Source: Turritopsis dohrnii
Lineage: Eukaryota > Cnidaria > Hydrozoa > Anthoathecata > Oceaniidae
Assembly (NCBI GenBank): GCA_027922465.2
Contig: BQMF02000214.1
Span: 496,001-560,000 of the forward strand
Reading direction: 5' to 3'
DNA length: 64,000 nt
Part shown: positions 47,443 to 59,529 of the stretch, in pieces
How positions within the stretch are numbered: position 1 is the stretch's first letter
Layout: every line of letters begins with the position of its first letter
The notes under the pieces: generated by a model
Seen by the model: the letters and a program-made list of their open reading frames with translations, nothing else
What the model was told of the DNA's origin: nothing
Databases searched by the model: none
Program-made: the position numbers and the translations under genes

Positions 47443-49963
47443 TACGATGAAGGTCTTCTGCTGCATCTTCTTCTGAAATGATGGTTACCATTCATTGTTA
47501 TTTCTGAAACTGATATAAATTTCGTAGCGCCTGATTAGAATGATCTAAAAAACGAACATACATACTTGTAAACTATATAAAGTTTAAAATTATATTTTTT
47601 TTGCTGTATTAACATGACACAAGCATTTCAGACTAAAATTCAGACTTCAGAGGATTCTTTCGGAATAGCTTGAAGAACGGTTTCGAAGTGCGTGTTTTGT
47701 TTTAATATATGTCCTAGATCCTACATTCCAAATCTATCCTTTCCAACTACCACGTATGACAGCGATTTTAAGAAACTCTTTTGGAGATGTTTAGTTATTT
47801 ACTGAGAAACTACATCGCTGCTTTCTGCCTATCAAACAAACAAGAAACCTTGGTTTCAGAAAGTTGCATTGCCCCCTCCTCTGATAATTACCCCCCTCTC
47901 GGAAAATTGCCTCCCATAACCTAACCCTTAAAACTTTGATATGTTCTTTTTTCATATGTTTTATGTATTCTTTTTCCTTGCTGGCAATTCAATCTTGTAG
48001 CCGCAGTCTTCATGGATTTAAATAAGGCATTCGGCTAAAAAGTGTGACTTCTTTGATAGGTAGTAACCCTTACCTATGGTGTAAACTATGGTGTAAGCCT
48101 TGTGAAATTTATTTGGATGATCGAGTTCTGTGAGTAACATTAGCCTGGTTCTTCCAAAGGCTTTTTTTGAAGGTTTTCACCCAAAAATGAATATACCAGA
48201 GACAGATTATCAAGGGAAAAACTCAACCTTGTGCAAGGTATTCTTTTTTTTTTTTGGCATTACATTTCGCTCAAGAAGATCATAACGACCTTTCTGATTG
48301 AAGGTGAGAAAAGTCCCTTTCGCATCAGTAGAAAACGGTATGGTCGAATTTGTCCGAATAGTCCGAATTGGTCCGAATTTGTCCGCATTGGTTCTAGCCT
48401 AACCTTAGCCTTAACCATAATCCTAATATAATATATACCGATGTGGAATGTAATGGGAACTTTCTGATGTACGGGAATTTCCCATCACCAGTATGTCATT
48501 AGTAAAACAACAGCTGTTATTTATCATTGTGATGTACCTAGCAACATATGGAGATAAACATGCAAAAGAATTTAGCTTAGTTTAGATTTAATTAATGATG
48601 CAAACAATAGGCAGTTGGAACTATCCATAATTAAATTCTTTTCATAAAAATAAAATCAGCAGGAGACTTGTATCATGGGGAAACAGAATCGACTTATGAG
48701 AAAATACAATCGACAACCAACGGGTATGCTTATATTTGAAGAATCTTTTGTTTGGGAAAAGGAGTTGTCGAAACTGCTATTATAAAGCTATACGTTGACA
48801 GTTTTAGATGTATTTGTCAGTCAAGATTAAGTCAGGTACACTAGCTACCTGACAGTTTTTATATATACAAGACAAGAATTGTAAGTGAAACTTTATGATT
48901 GACTATGAACATCTTCACTTCATATTAAAGTACGTTTCAAATGAACTTGCACAGTTTTTATAAATGCTTGGCAAATTTGAAGGTTATGAGACATTTCAAA
49001 AATTCTTTTGCGCTGTGTCAAGCTGAAAAAGCACTTTTTCATGATATAGAAAATTTGGAAGAATAATGAAAATAGAAGAAGAAAAACGAAGATGAAAAAA
49101 ACGAGCTTTTTATAGAAAAGAGCAAAACAGCCGAAATAATTTTTCAAAAAAGTAAAATAGATCGCAAGACATAATCCTTTAAAGTCACTTGGGTCGCATA
49201 TTTTAACATATTCAAGACATGGCGACAAGCAGTAATAAAACCATAAATCTTTCTTATGATGTATTTTTTGTAGGAAATGGAAAAGTAGAAGAAGAGAAAA
49301 TTGAAAAGTAATTTTAGAAAAACTCATTGATTTCTTAACGATCAAAGACAAAAGTTAACAACCGTATCTTTATTGTTTAAAGGTGCAAAGTTCTAACTCG
49401 GTTTTATGTTTAAGCGAAACGATTCAGGGAAGCTTTATTTACAATTGAGTTTCCATCTCCGTCAAATTAGTCTAACTGTTTGAAATCTTTTAGAAAGAAA
49501 AGAAGAAAAAAACGTTTGTGCCATCAACATCACCGCTTATTGCACTACATTCAACATCTTTTATCTGCCTCATCAAATAATTTTAGTATGTACTGTGACT
49601 ATTTTGCGCGTGTCCGAATTCAGGAAGACCGTCGGAAGTTAGAATGATTGACAGTCAGTTCCAAAAAACTTTTAGTTCAGCTTTTATAGTAGATGATAAC
49701 AATAGGGGTTGTGATAGTTGGCACATGCATTTGCAAAGAACATTGTGACTTAAGGCATAAAAAGGTGATGTAGTAAATACATATTCAAGGAAGGTTTTGT
49801 GGATAATTCTTTTATTTGAAGTTCAATTATTATTACGTGCTAACAAAAAATCACAGAAAAGCAAATGACCACGTGACTTGCAAGTTAAACCGTTAAAAAG
49901 GATAAGCCCGTGCTACTTTCAAATGCTGAGCTTTAGTTTAGTCAATTTATGATTGGTTGAATC
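47443..49963. other. Intergenic, repeats only
   Basis: Includes a copy of the GTAAGCCTTGTGAAATTT repeat (48085-48230, relative of 40711-40845) and a short array of GTCCGAATT units at 48341-48395. No gene recognised. Confidence 0.45.
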
Positions 49964-49987
49964 ATATATATATATATATATATATAT
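49964..49987. repeat. (AT)n microsatellite
   Basis: Twelve AT dinucleotides. A shorter run lies near 52978-52992. Confidence 0.9.
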
Positions 49988-51471
49988 CAATCATATATCA
50001 AGCTATTCTGAAAAGCATGCATGACGTTTTAAAGGTTTAATTGCTGTTGATTATCTCACAAAAGGAATGAAAATAATAAATGAATATTACTCAGTAGTAA
50101 AAAATGCAATAATGAAACGATAATGAACAATGAGTAATGAAATGGTGAAACAATAATATTATACAGTTCTTCGCAAAGCAAAAAGTAGTTTCGGAAATGA
50201 GGATTTCAAATTTTGTAAGCACAACCATTGACACGTGTTTTCCTACATATCAAAGCAAGGAAAATACGATAGAAGTCACACTTATTTCACAATAGGCATT
50301 GTTAGGAGGTTTGAAAAAATTGACGAAACGCAATCATGATGAAAATAAGGCACGGGATAACCAGTAACTATAGGATCAGCATATACACGTTTGCAACTAG
50401 ATGATTTAAGGAAAAATACTAAAAAAAAAACTTGTTTGGTCAGGATCATTTGATATGAAACCATAATCATACAAATATGAAGATTGTTATTTTGAGTAAA
50501 ACTATCCGAATTTGCTTGTATTTACACTGTTGAGTGTTTTATTAATGCTTTGTATGTTTCTTTAACACAACTTGGTATGTAACAATCAATGCTAGTCTTG
50601 CGATTTCATGCGAATTGTCTGTTAACGCAACACTGAAAAGAATCAAGCTAACTAAATAAATCGCGGAATTTCTGGAACAGCTGTGAATTTTACGCCAATT
50701 CCACGCCTTGGTGACACTACCGCCCTCCTGAGGCAGAAGTAAACAAATTTGAAATCAATCTTCAAATAAAAGAACAGCAGAAACAATAATGCTATAATCT
50801 TTATTCAATCAATCAGCAATTATTATAAGGAAGAGCTTTCTGTACATTAAAGTTTATTTAGAAGATAAAGTATGGTATTTGCGAACGATGAATATGATGG
50901 AAATACATATAGAAAACATAAAAAAAAATTAAGAAATTCGATGATTGAAGTCAAAGCTGGTGATTTGTGTAATCAAGACTTTTCTAAGATGGCAAAATTA
51001 ACAAAATGATTTACATAACGAACAAAAGTAAGATTTTTACATTACCACAAGATATTTCTCAGCATGGTTTGTAAGTAGGTCACAAAGAACTGTAATAGCT
51101 ATATCATTTTCTCCAAAACCGTGACGGTATGAATTGTTTAAATATTGACTTTGAACGGTAAATGCAGTTGTATCGCTGTTTCATACTGTAGGGCTTGTTG
51201 AGGAGCGTTCCCACTAAACCATGAAGGTAATTGCCCAAAACTCGACACTATAGTGTTCAAGTTACCGTAAAACGGGGTAACTTCGGAACGCAGGGTAACT
51301 TCGGAAACGAACAAAAAAACGGCTGTAACTTCACGAAAAATTAATGTTTTTCCATACTTTGTTCGTTTTTAGCTCCGCCGTGATGTCTTCTCTGGTTTAC
51401 CACAAGAAAGATGTAGAATCTTTATTTAATGAAGAAGAAAATGAAGAAAAACAGACGTTTTTCAGTATACG
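49988..51471. other. Intergenic, no gene recognised
   Basis: AT-rich. ACGGGGTAACTTCGGAAC and AGGGTAACTTCGGAAACG repeat in tandem at 51271-51320, probably the edge of an old element whose other end was not found. Confidence 0.4.
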
Positions 51472-52188
51472 CATGGAGGTATAAAACAGAAGGAGAACGA
51501 ACTCTTATTTTTCTATTATTCAGATAATGACTATTCTATTCATTGCGGTATCACTTTGATGTCATCCGTGATGCGCTTTCGGCTGGTTGTCGGTGAAACG
51601 AATACTTTTTTAAAAATTAACGACAATTTAAAAACCAAATATCATCCATTATAACAACGGATCAACTTGCTGCATAGTGACAAGCAGATTATTTAACTTA
51701 AAGCTTCCTTGAGAAACAAATGAAAATCTATGTTTTTATACAGAGTTGAAGATATCGCGTAATTCATGTATAAGTTCCAATCTACATATCTTCTGACTTA
51801 AATGCGCCTCGATAGTGCCGCGGTACGTGCAAAAACTTAGGATTATTCTCTCTTCAAAAACTGAAGCTCGGCGAAACTGCTTGAGGGGATCACGAGATAT
51901 ATAGACCTAAAGTTGCAATGTTTTCGTTGCATATTTGTGACGTTTTTGCATAATTCTCCCAATTCCTACAGATTATGCATGCTAAGAACTTTACCATAAC
52001 GATCTTTAATCACATTGGAGAATTGATATGAACGAAATTTTCACGCAAGAACGCCAAAATTATAAAAATTATGCAAGATGATAGCAATTATATGTTATTA
52101 CACACTGAGGACTTAAACAATGCAGCGCATCACGGATAGTACAATAGCAGATTTTGAGTTCGTTCTCCTTCTGTTTTATACCTCCATG
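51472..52188. mobile_element. 717-bp transposon, perfect 33-bp TIRs, 7-bp target duplication
   Basis: Left 51472-51504 (starts CATGGAGGTATAAAACAG) is the exact complement of 52156-52188. GTATACG flanks both sides (51465-51471, 52189-52195). No coding sequence. Intact ends and duplication suggest a recent insertion. Confidence 0.92.
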
Positions 52189-52420
52189 GTATACGTCACT
52201 TGAAGCCGTTTTTCAATTATTTTTTATAACATTTAAGGTGGTTCCCCTAGAAAAAACCCAAATTTTTGTACAGTGCTATAGCTCGATTTTAAACACAAAA
52301 TCTATATCCTAATACGCGCTGTGCATCCAGTTTTTAGTTTAGAGAGTGAATGTTTCGGGTCGTTTTTCACGGTCAAAATCTTCTTAATCGTGGTCATATC
52401 GTGCCATCAGAGTTATACAC

Positions 52421-53095
52421 AATAAAGATCGTTTTACTCATACAAAGCCTCTCTTTGCAGAATCCTTCATACCAACACTATACGAACTTAACATTTTCCA
52501 AACTCTAATTTTTATGTTAAAGTGCAAAACGAAGCAATCACCATCTGTTTTTCATAGTCTTTACACGCTCAAACCCCAAAACAAATATACAACTCGAAAT
52601 TCAAGAATTTTGCTTAAGCCGATGTTCAAAAATAAGCTCAGTCAATTTAACATTTCGTATCGTGGACCACACTTGTGGAATGCTCTCGTTTCATCATCGA
52701 ATTCTCTTTCAGATATTGAATATGTTCCTCAATTTAAGAAATCATTAAAAACAATCAAATTTGAAAATATCCTTCAATATTTTTGATCAATTTTCAAGTC
52801 AAGTCTAGTTACATACTTATTCCCTTTTAACAGTTTGATAAAATTGTAAGATTGTAACATTTTCGCTGTGTAGTCACTCGGTTCTTGGCGATAAGATCAT
52901 TCATGATCTTCTACGAGTTTCCCGTGTTACTTGAAACAATATGTACAAGGACGATCTATATTTCAGATAGTTTATGTAAACATTCTTATATCTACTATAT
53001 ATATATATATATGATAAAGACTTTTAATTGAAAATTTTTTAACAGTTACGGACTTGTAATGTTTCTTAACTAAAAATATATCAATCAATCAATAT
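52421..53095 (+). mobile_element. 5'-truncated non-LTR retrotransposon (RT C-terminus and 3' UTR)
   Basis: The open frame to 52786 carries the last part of a LINE reverse transcriptase: PLFAESFIPTLYELN, TTRNSRILLKP, YRGPHLWNALVSSSNSL. A 3' UTR follows, ending in an ATCA-repeat tail (ATCAATCAATCAATAT) at about 53080-53095. Different family from 4844-5167. Upstream 52308-52400 matches repeats at 58860 and 59410. Confidence 0.75.
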
Positions 53096-53417
53096 AGCGG
53101 CAGTTAGACCGCGCATGACACATTCACGATTAGTATACCGGAAACCCTCACAGCGCATTTAATCGTTCAAATGTTTTAATTGTTTGCAAGATCAAGAATC
53201 GATAGAGTTGACGTTCGTTTGCCAGCAAGTTTTCATTTGCTATTTTGAAAAAGAGGTAATGAAACATACGAGAGTAAGAAATATCAAAACGAAGTTAGTA
53301 ACGAAAGTATTGCACGAAGATTTATTAATGTTTTTAGGGTAAGTACGCTCTTGAACTTTTTTGTTTGTTTTGTTTTTCTTATAATATAAATAGGGTTGCT
53401 ACACCATCACTTCTTCT

Positions 53418-55318
53418 CCCAGTGGGCACAAGGACGTCCAAATGACGTCCAAATGACGTAGGACCTTAGGACGTCCACTTTGGACGACCAGAGGACGTCC
53501 AAAAGACGTACCAAATGAAACGCTTTTCGTCCACGTCTGCAGAGGACGTCGTATGGACGTCATTTTTTCCACAAAATTGACCGTGCAGAGGACGTCCATT
53601 GGGATAAGAAAAAGCTCTTCACAGGATAGGGATTGAATAGAGAATTGAAAAAAGCATGTCCTTTCCATGTTTTTAAATTGTATTTACAGATTATAATTAT
53701 AAATCGTAAAAATTTACATTGTTATCCGCGTTCGTGTTCATCATCTTTTAGATGTGCTTTTTACTTTTCTCCCTTTTCAAAAGGTCACTAATCAACGTGT
53801 CGATTTCGTTCTTGTGATGTCATTCAGTCAATGCGCCTGGAATACAAAAGTATGATTCAGTTATAATACACGTGCTCCATTTTTATTAAAAGAAATTAAT
53901 GATTTTGGTATCTCATAGATGGTAAAGGTAACAAAGAAACTCAATATACAAATTTTATATACCAGAAAGAGAATTCTGTGAAGAAAATAAACGGTCACTA
54001 TGTCCAAAGTCAGCACGAGCCGGTGTTTCAGAAGCTACATGAGCTAGTCTTTTTAGTGATGAAATTTGTTCTAAATATATGAAGTGTGATACACAAATAA
54101 ATAATATAAGGCAAGTAAATCTTCAGATGGAGTTGACCAGTGAGAGAGACAGTAAGCTACTGGCTTTGGACCTTTAAGAGAGTAGTATACCGTTCCATTA
54201 ATTCAGTAGTATTGGATGACACATTTGGTTGGAGGAAGCATATCCAAAATAACTTTGGCATACGATTTCCTAAAAGATGTATTTGAAAATATGTTAGATT
54301 TTTGTTACATGTGGTTAATGATTACTTCAATATTAAAGCGTGTGTACAGAATCATATGGCTTATTAATTAAAATATTTATGATATGCTTTTACTGAGGTG
54401 CAAAGTTTAAATCTTTTAAAATCTTTTGATCGCACAGTTTGTCATACTCTGTAAACTTTTTGTAGTGCAAAAAGAAAGCAACCGGAGAACTTTTGCTTAC
54501 AGCACATAATACTATGATCAAACATAATTAAAAAGAACTTTGACTTACATTATATGGTGTACGTTGTAATAATTGTTGGCAGTTCGTCTGTCAGTTCGCC
54601 TAATCCAATTTTTTCTTCTGATGTAATTGTAGAATCTTGATGGTAGAATCTTGATCTTGATGGAATTTTTTATATCGAACGTCAAAACTAGACGGGGGTG
54701 TATTTACAAAGCTATTTTACTCATCAGAATAGTTTTCATTAAATATTGAATTTAATTGAAAAAATTTCAAATAAACAAAATAGGTAAAATTTGTGCATGA
54801 TAAAGCAATATATTAATCACGTTAAAAACCAAGTTATATGACCAGATTTAGTATTCTGACCCCCGTATTTTATTTTAGTTTTCGCGCCATACGTGGAGCG
54901 TTCGCACGGACATTCTACATAATCAAACTGAACCAACGAAAACTGAACTCTCTCTATCTCGAACTCGCAAGAGACCAGCAAATTTGTTCGAGTTAGAGAA
55001 AGTTCGAGATAAAGAATTAAAAAATAGATTAGAGAGTACACAAATGACCGAAATTTTCGTTCGAGATAGGGAGAAGTTCGAGACTGTACAGGATGATGTT
55101 TGTAGCAAAGTGATTTGAGTACAACTGTCGATCCAGTTTTAAACTTAAATTTTAAGTTTTAGATTAAAAATAGAAGACAAACTCAGACGTCGAATGGACG
55201 TCTACTGATGACCGTGGACTAAAATAGACGTCCGTTGGACGTCTTCAAGCGTACGTGGACGTTAGGACGAAATTAGTACGTCCGCTGGACGTCCAATGGA
55301 CGACCTGTGCCCACTGGG
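53418..55318. mobile_element. 1.9-kb GGACGTCC-rich TIR transposon
   Basis: Ends CCCAGTGGGCACAAGGACGT and its inverted partner ending GTGCCCACTGGG. Both subterminal zones are arrays of GGACGTCC palindromes with spacers (about 53430-53600 and 55190-55310). CT borders both ends. The interior has a MITE-like patch (54930-55095) with mirrored TATCTCGAAC. No transposase seen. The first ten bases equal those of MITE family C. Confidence 0.85.
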
Positions 55319-55629
55319 CTTTAGGGAAGACCAATAAAAGCAATGAAATTTGAAGAAATTAATTTTAAATCATGACGTTCTGGGTTGGTGAAGAACAATA
55401 TTCTATATTAATATCCAACCTTAGCTTCGTAAAAAAAAATCACTCGAAGGTATTAATTTGTTTTGACACGTTTACGACTTACGGGTTTGGCTTTTCAAAA
55501 TAGCAAAATCGCTTCTGTTTACCTTGGATCATGGGTTCCATGAACAGTTACAGCCATTTTAATCTTTCTGTTGTTTTCATGTGCGCACAATTTATTTCTA
55601 GATCGTATCGTGAAAGGATTTAATATGAG

Positions 55630-56160
55630 TATTTTTTATGTGTTTCAGATCTTCCGAGTAAAAAGATGCTTATGATGTGCAGTGTTGACAATGAACAGGT
55701 AAAATGTTTTATCTGGAATACCTACAAAGTTTTTAATTAAAAGGGTGAGGAGTACTTTTTTCCATTTTGACGTTACATTTTTAATCTCGGGGAAGCATTG
55801 CATTGCATATTGAATCGTACAAGGCGCTTTTCGAGAATTACATTTTTGATGATCCGCGCAGGGCTGTGATGTTTGATCGCCGACTTCTCGGTAACGGTTG
55901 TATTTTTCAAATCAGTTGGATGTGCTTTCTCAACATCGTTCCGTGATTAAAATTTTTGTAGCCATTTTTTGAAACGTCATTTTAAAAATGAAAACACGTA
56001 AAATATTTTACACAAGATGCAATTTATTTTAGAGTGTGAAAATAGCGGATGCACAGCGCATATTTTTTATTTTTGATGGGTTTCAGATCTTCCAAGTAAA
56101 ACAATATTTTTTGTTCTACGCCCCAGTGTTGATTGCAAACTTAGAAAAATGTTTTATCTA
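55630..56160. repeat. Direct repeat pair, function unknown
   Basis: TTTCAGATCTTCCGAGTAAA...TGTTGACAATG at about 55646-55695 recurs as TTTCAGATCTTCCAAGTAAA...TGTTGATTGCA at 56083-56135, both followed by AAATGTTTTATCT. Confidence 0.55.
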
Positions 56161-56277
56161 GGTTGTGTGTGTTTAAGTGGATCTTTAAAATCAGTGGAAC
56201 CATCGCATTGCCTCCTAAATTAGACTCGAAGTTACTTTTGGAAAACATCTTTAAAACCTCTAAGAAAATAACTGGTA

Positions 56278-58701
56278 TAGTCAGGGCGCAGAGAGCCATT
56301 TTTTCAAATAAAAGTGTTGGACAAATTGAAACCATTCTAATCGTGTTTCTAATACTTAGAGGGTCTCAAAAAGGTTTACTGGCCGTTCTGAATTTTCTTG
56401 TGGGTCCGTACCAGGAAAAATTTAGGGAATGATGACGTCATAGTGACAGTTCAAATTTTTTTTTCTCAAATCAAAAAAAAAATTACACCAATCGATAGAT
56501 TTTTTCAATCTGAACAAAAAATATATTAGTCAGTAACCACAATTTCAACCACCTAAGGAGTTATTACAGTTTAAACTTTAAAACGATGACGTAATGATGA
56601 GCGCGGTAAGTTAACAAATTATGATAAGTTCGCAATACATTGACAAAGAGTTAAATTAGTCGATCCCCAGCCCCAATTTCAACAAAAATGTGCAATTCAA
56701 TCGAAAAATTGAAATAAAGTGCGTATACCGCGATATCGGTATCGACAGTACTTATGCACACTGATGAAAGGTTGAGCATTGATGCATGATTCGCACAAAG
56801 AAACAATTTCGTATCAGCCTCTTCTTGGGTTGAATTCAAAGAAGGTTCTTCCCGTACAACAACTCTTCCTTCCAATGATGTTATTTCGAAAAACTGCGTC
56901 ACCGAAGCGTTTACCGATCACTGTTATGAACGTCGAGGTTATGTGAAACGCCCCCATCCTTAAAACAATGAATTTTCTCAAGTCATCATGGACAGGATTC
57001 GCCAAGATTTCCACTGCTTTTGCGTATATTGCCTGGTCTACTACGATATCTGTTTCATTCAAACCCAATTTTTCAGATTTTTGCTTTGACTGCAGTAACA
57101 ATTCGAGAACTGTATCTGGATTTGTAGGGGATTGATTTATTGCAGGCAAGTAGATAACTTTTTGAATTTGCTCCATATCACCTTTATCATGAAGCAAATC
57201 TGACTTGGAGTTAACACATCGTTGTTAGTAAGTACAGCATCCTTTACAAAATCGACAACCTCCTTAAAAGCTTCCTCATCATCTATTGCTTTGATTTTCT
57301 GGTCGCGTGTATATTGCTTGTAACAGGAACGGTGGTACTTAATTTCATAAGCGATTATTGCTTTCCAATCTTTCCCGGCTAAATCGACAGAAAGAAGGGG
57401 GTTATTTTCCTTTTGGTGACAGCATCTCTTCAACATAGTCGCTGACTTTTCTTTAACGCATTTTATTAGATTTTCGTACCCACTCCTGGAATCATCAGTC
57501 TTTAGAGAGTGACATATGCAGCACTCATCCGGAGCGATGATTTTTCCCAATAGATCTTTTCTGCGTGTTGATACCCTTGATCCATTCCCTAACCTTGCAC
57601 GCTTTCGCTCAATCCTCTCTTCTTCCTCGGCTTTTTCTTGCTCTTTCTCTCTGCCTTTTATGATTCTATCTAGTTCTTTTTTGTGTGTATACCCATCGTA
57701 ACACTTCTGATGGAAGCGCAAATTATCAATTTCGTCAGATCGTAATGCAGTGGCGGTTTTTTCGTCACGTCGGATTTCACTACAATTTAAAACCATTAGT
57801 TGTATCTAATTCACAACCATATTTAAACCATGTATGTAGCTAATTTACATCTTTTACAATAAAATTTATATCTAATTAGAATAGCGTAAAAAGTTGAACG
57901 AAGAATTCTTCTATCAAGTGTTAAGAAGCCTATCAGAAAACTACCAACAATTTCCCTCCAACGAATACATCATTGGTCTTTACAAAAGATTCAAAGAAAA
58001 TATAAAGTATAACACAATAGTCGGCTTTACCTTGCCGAGAGCACTTTTTCCAAGGACCTTTCGGTAAATCCTCTCAATTTTAACTCTGTATGATCATATA
58101 CAGGAATGTGAATTAAACAACTTTTAGTCTCCATTACAAAAAAACGTTAGCAGGAGAATAATTAACATGAATCCAGTGTTTCACGTGTTTTCAGTAGTTC
58201 GCGCGTTTTTAATCGAATTTTCCCGCTTCTAAGCTCACAAAAATATTCGATTTTTAAACCGGGGGTATAATATAAGACCAAATATCGATTTTTAATCACA
58301 TTTCTTAAATGTAATATCTAGAAAAAGCTTATACTTATTTCTAAATTCAGTCGGTTATTAGTTTTTGGAAATGTATAAAAACGAGATACAAAGGTCACAA
58401 TTTTATAGTATCAATTTAAGGGATATATATTTTGTTACCCTCCAGTTGTAATATTGAGTGTTTACATCATGCGAGCCGTGAGAATCTTTGATGAGTGAAA
58501 ATGGCGTCGTGTTTATAGAAAGTTGGAGTTGTTGTGTTGCTTATCTAAATTATTCATTTTCTCAGTCCACAAGAAAAATTAGATTGGCCAGTAAAGGGAT
58601 TTTGTTTCCTTATATATAAAGGAAGGTTTTAGCATAGGTTTTGAATTGTCCCCCAAAAATGACATTTTCCATATTTTTTTTGGCTCTCTGCGCCCTGACT
58701 A
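56278..58701. mobile_element. 2.4-kb TIR transposon carrying a large multi-domain protein remnant
   Basis: Ends TAGTCAGGGCGCAGAGAG and the exact complement, 21 bp each, with GTA directly outside both (56275-56277, 58702-58704). It encloses the pseudogene at 56651-57796. The interior motif ACCGGGGGTATAATAT at about 58257 recurs in the 61.3-64 kb repeat, so the two regions belong to one family. Superfamily not assigned. Confidence 0.7.
56651..57796 (-). pseudogene. Cys-rich/PIN-like transposon protein, frameshifted remnant
   Basis: Three minus-strand frames in order. 57137-57796: N-terminal charged helix, CCICHSL and HRSCYKQY zinc-type pairs. 56814-57197: VIYLPAINQSPT and MGAFHITSTF followed by GKRFGDAVF. 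56651-56902: EEADTKLFLCANHAS and STVDTDIAVYAL, a PIN-like acidic pattern. The first two frames overlap and encode the same bases around 57140-57190, so a one-base shift broke the gene; the central part is deleted. The family is multicopy in invertebrate genomes (from memory; name unknown). Biochemical role unproven. Confidence 0.6.
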
Positions 58702-58859
58702 GTAGTTTTATGGTCCGCGTTATTGACGAAGTGGTGACTACAACACTAACGCACTTTCTGTTTGTCATTTTGTAAATTAATTTTTCGACACCATTTTTGA
58801 GACGTCATTTTCAAGAATTAAAATCCGTAAAAATTTTTTACACGGGTTACTAGTCTTAT

Positions 58860-59525
58860 TATAATAATCCGCGTTGTGCATACCATCCACTTTTATTTTA
58901 GAGAGTGATATATTTGTTTAATTTTTACGGTCATCGTCCTCTTATGTGCGCGTAAAACCACGTAGAGGCGAGAGACACTTTTTTCACGATCATTCCAAAA
59001 GCACGTGGCATCATTTGACGTCAGTTTTTTTATGATCACAGGGGATCATTGCATTGCATCCTTAACGAACGCGACGTTTTTGGGGAAATATCTCGGGAAC
59101 CAATAGGGAAAACTGACGTTTTTTAGGGTCCGCGACACGGGTGAGCGGGTGACGCAACATTTGGGCCCAAATTTTATTTGGTACTGCGGCTATGACGTCA
59201 TCAATATCTTTGATCGACGATTTCTCTGCAACGGTTGATCGTAGCGAAACGATCTCATACAATTTTTTGATCAGTTTTTCGAGCTCTACAACATGGGTAC
59301 ACTTTTGAGTTGCGATTCTGTGATTTATTTTTTCGTCAAGGGGTACGTACACGGGAATGGTGGATTTGACCTAATGTTTTCGAAGTTAAGTTCGGTAAAA
59401 CGTTTTTACCCGGGATACTAGTCTTATTATACTAATTCGCGATTGTGTGTCACACTTTTATTTTAGAGAGTGATATATTTGGTTTTTCTTTCACGGTCAA
59501 AACCTTCTTATTTTTTCCCTTTTCG
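58860..59525. repeat. Repeated TTTATTTTAGAGAGTGA segments
   Basis: About 58860-58945 and 59410-59515 share CTAGTCTTATTATA, TTTATTTTAGAGAGTGATAT and a following ACGGTCA block; another relative is at 52308-52400. The interval includes an unrecognised 96-codon minus-strand frame (59062-59352, MYVPLDEKINHRI). Confidence 0.5.
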
Positions 59526-59529
59526 TCGT

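Noticed and set aside
48920..49351. 143-codon minus-strand frame rich in Phe/Leu
   Set aside because: Composition follows the AT-rich DNA; no domain, splice or family support.
53399..53668. 89-codon frame
   Set aside because: It is read through the GGACGTCC subterminal array of the transposon at 53418-55318.
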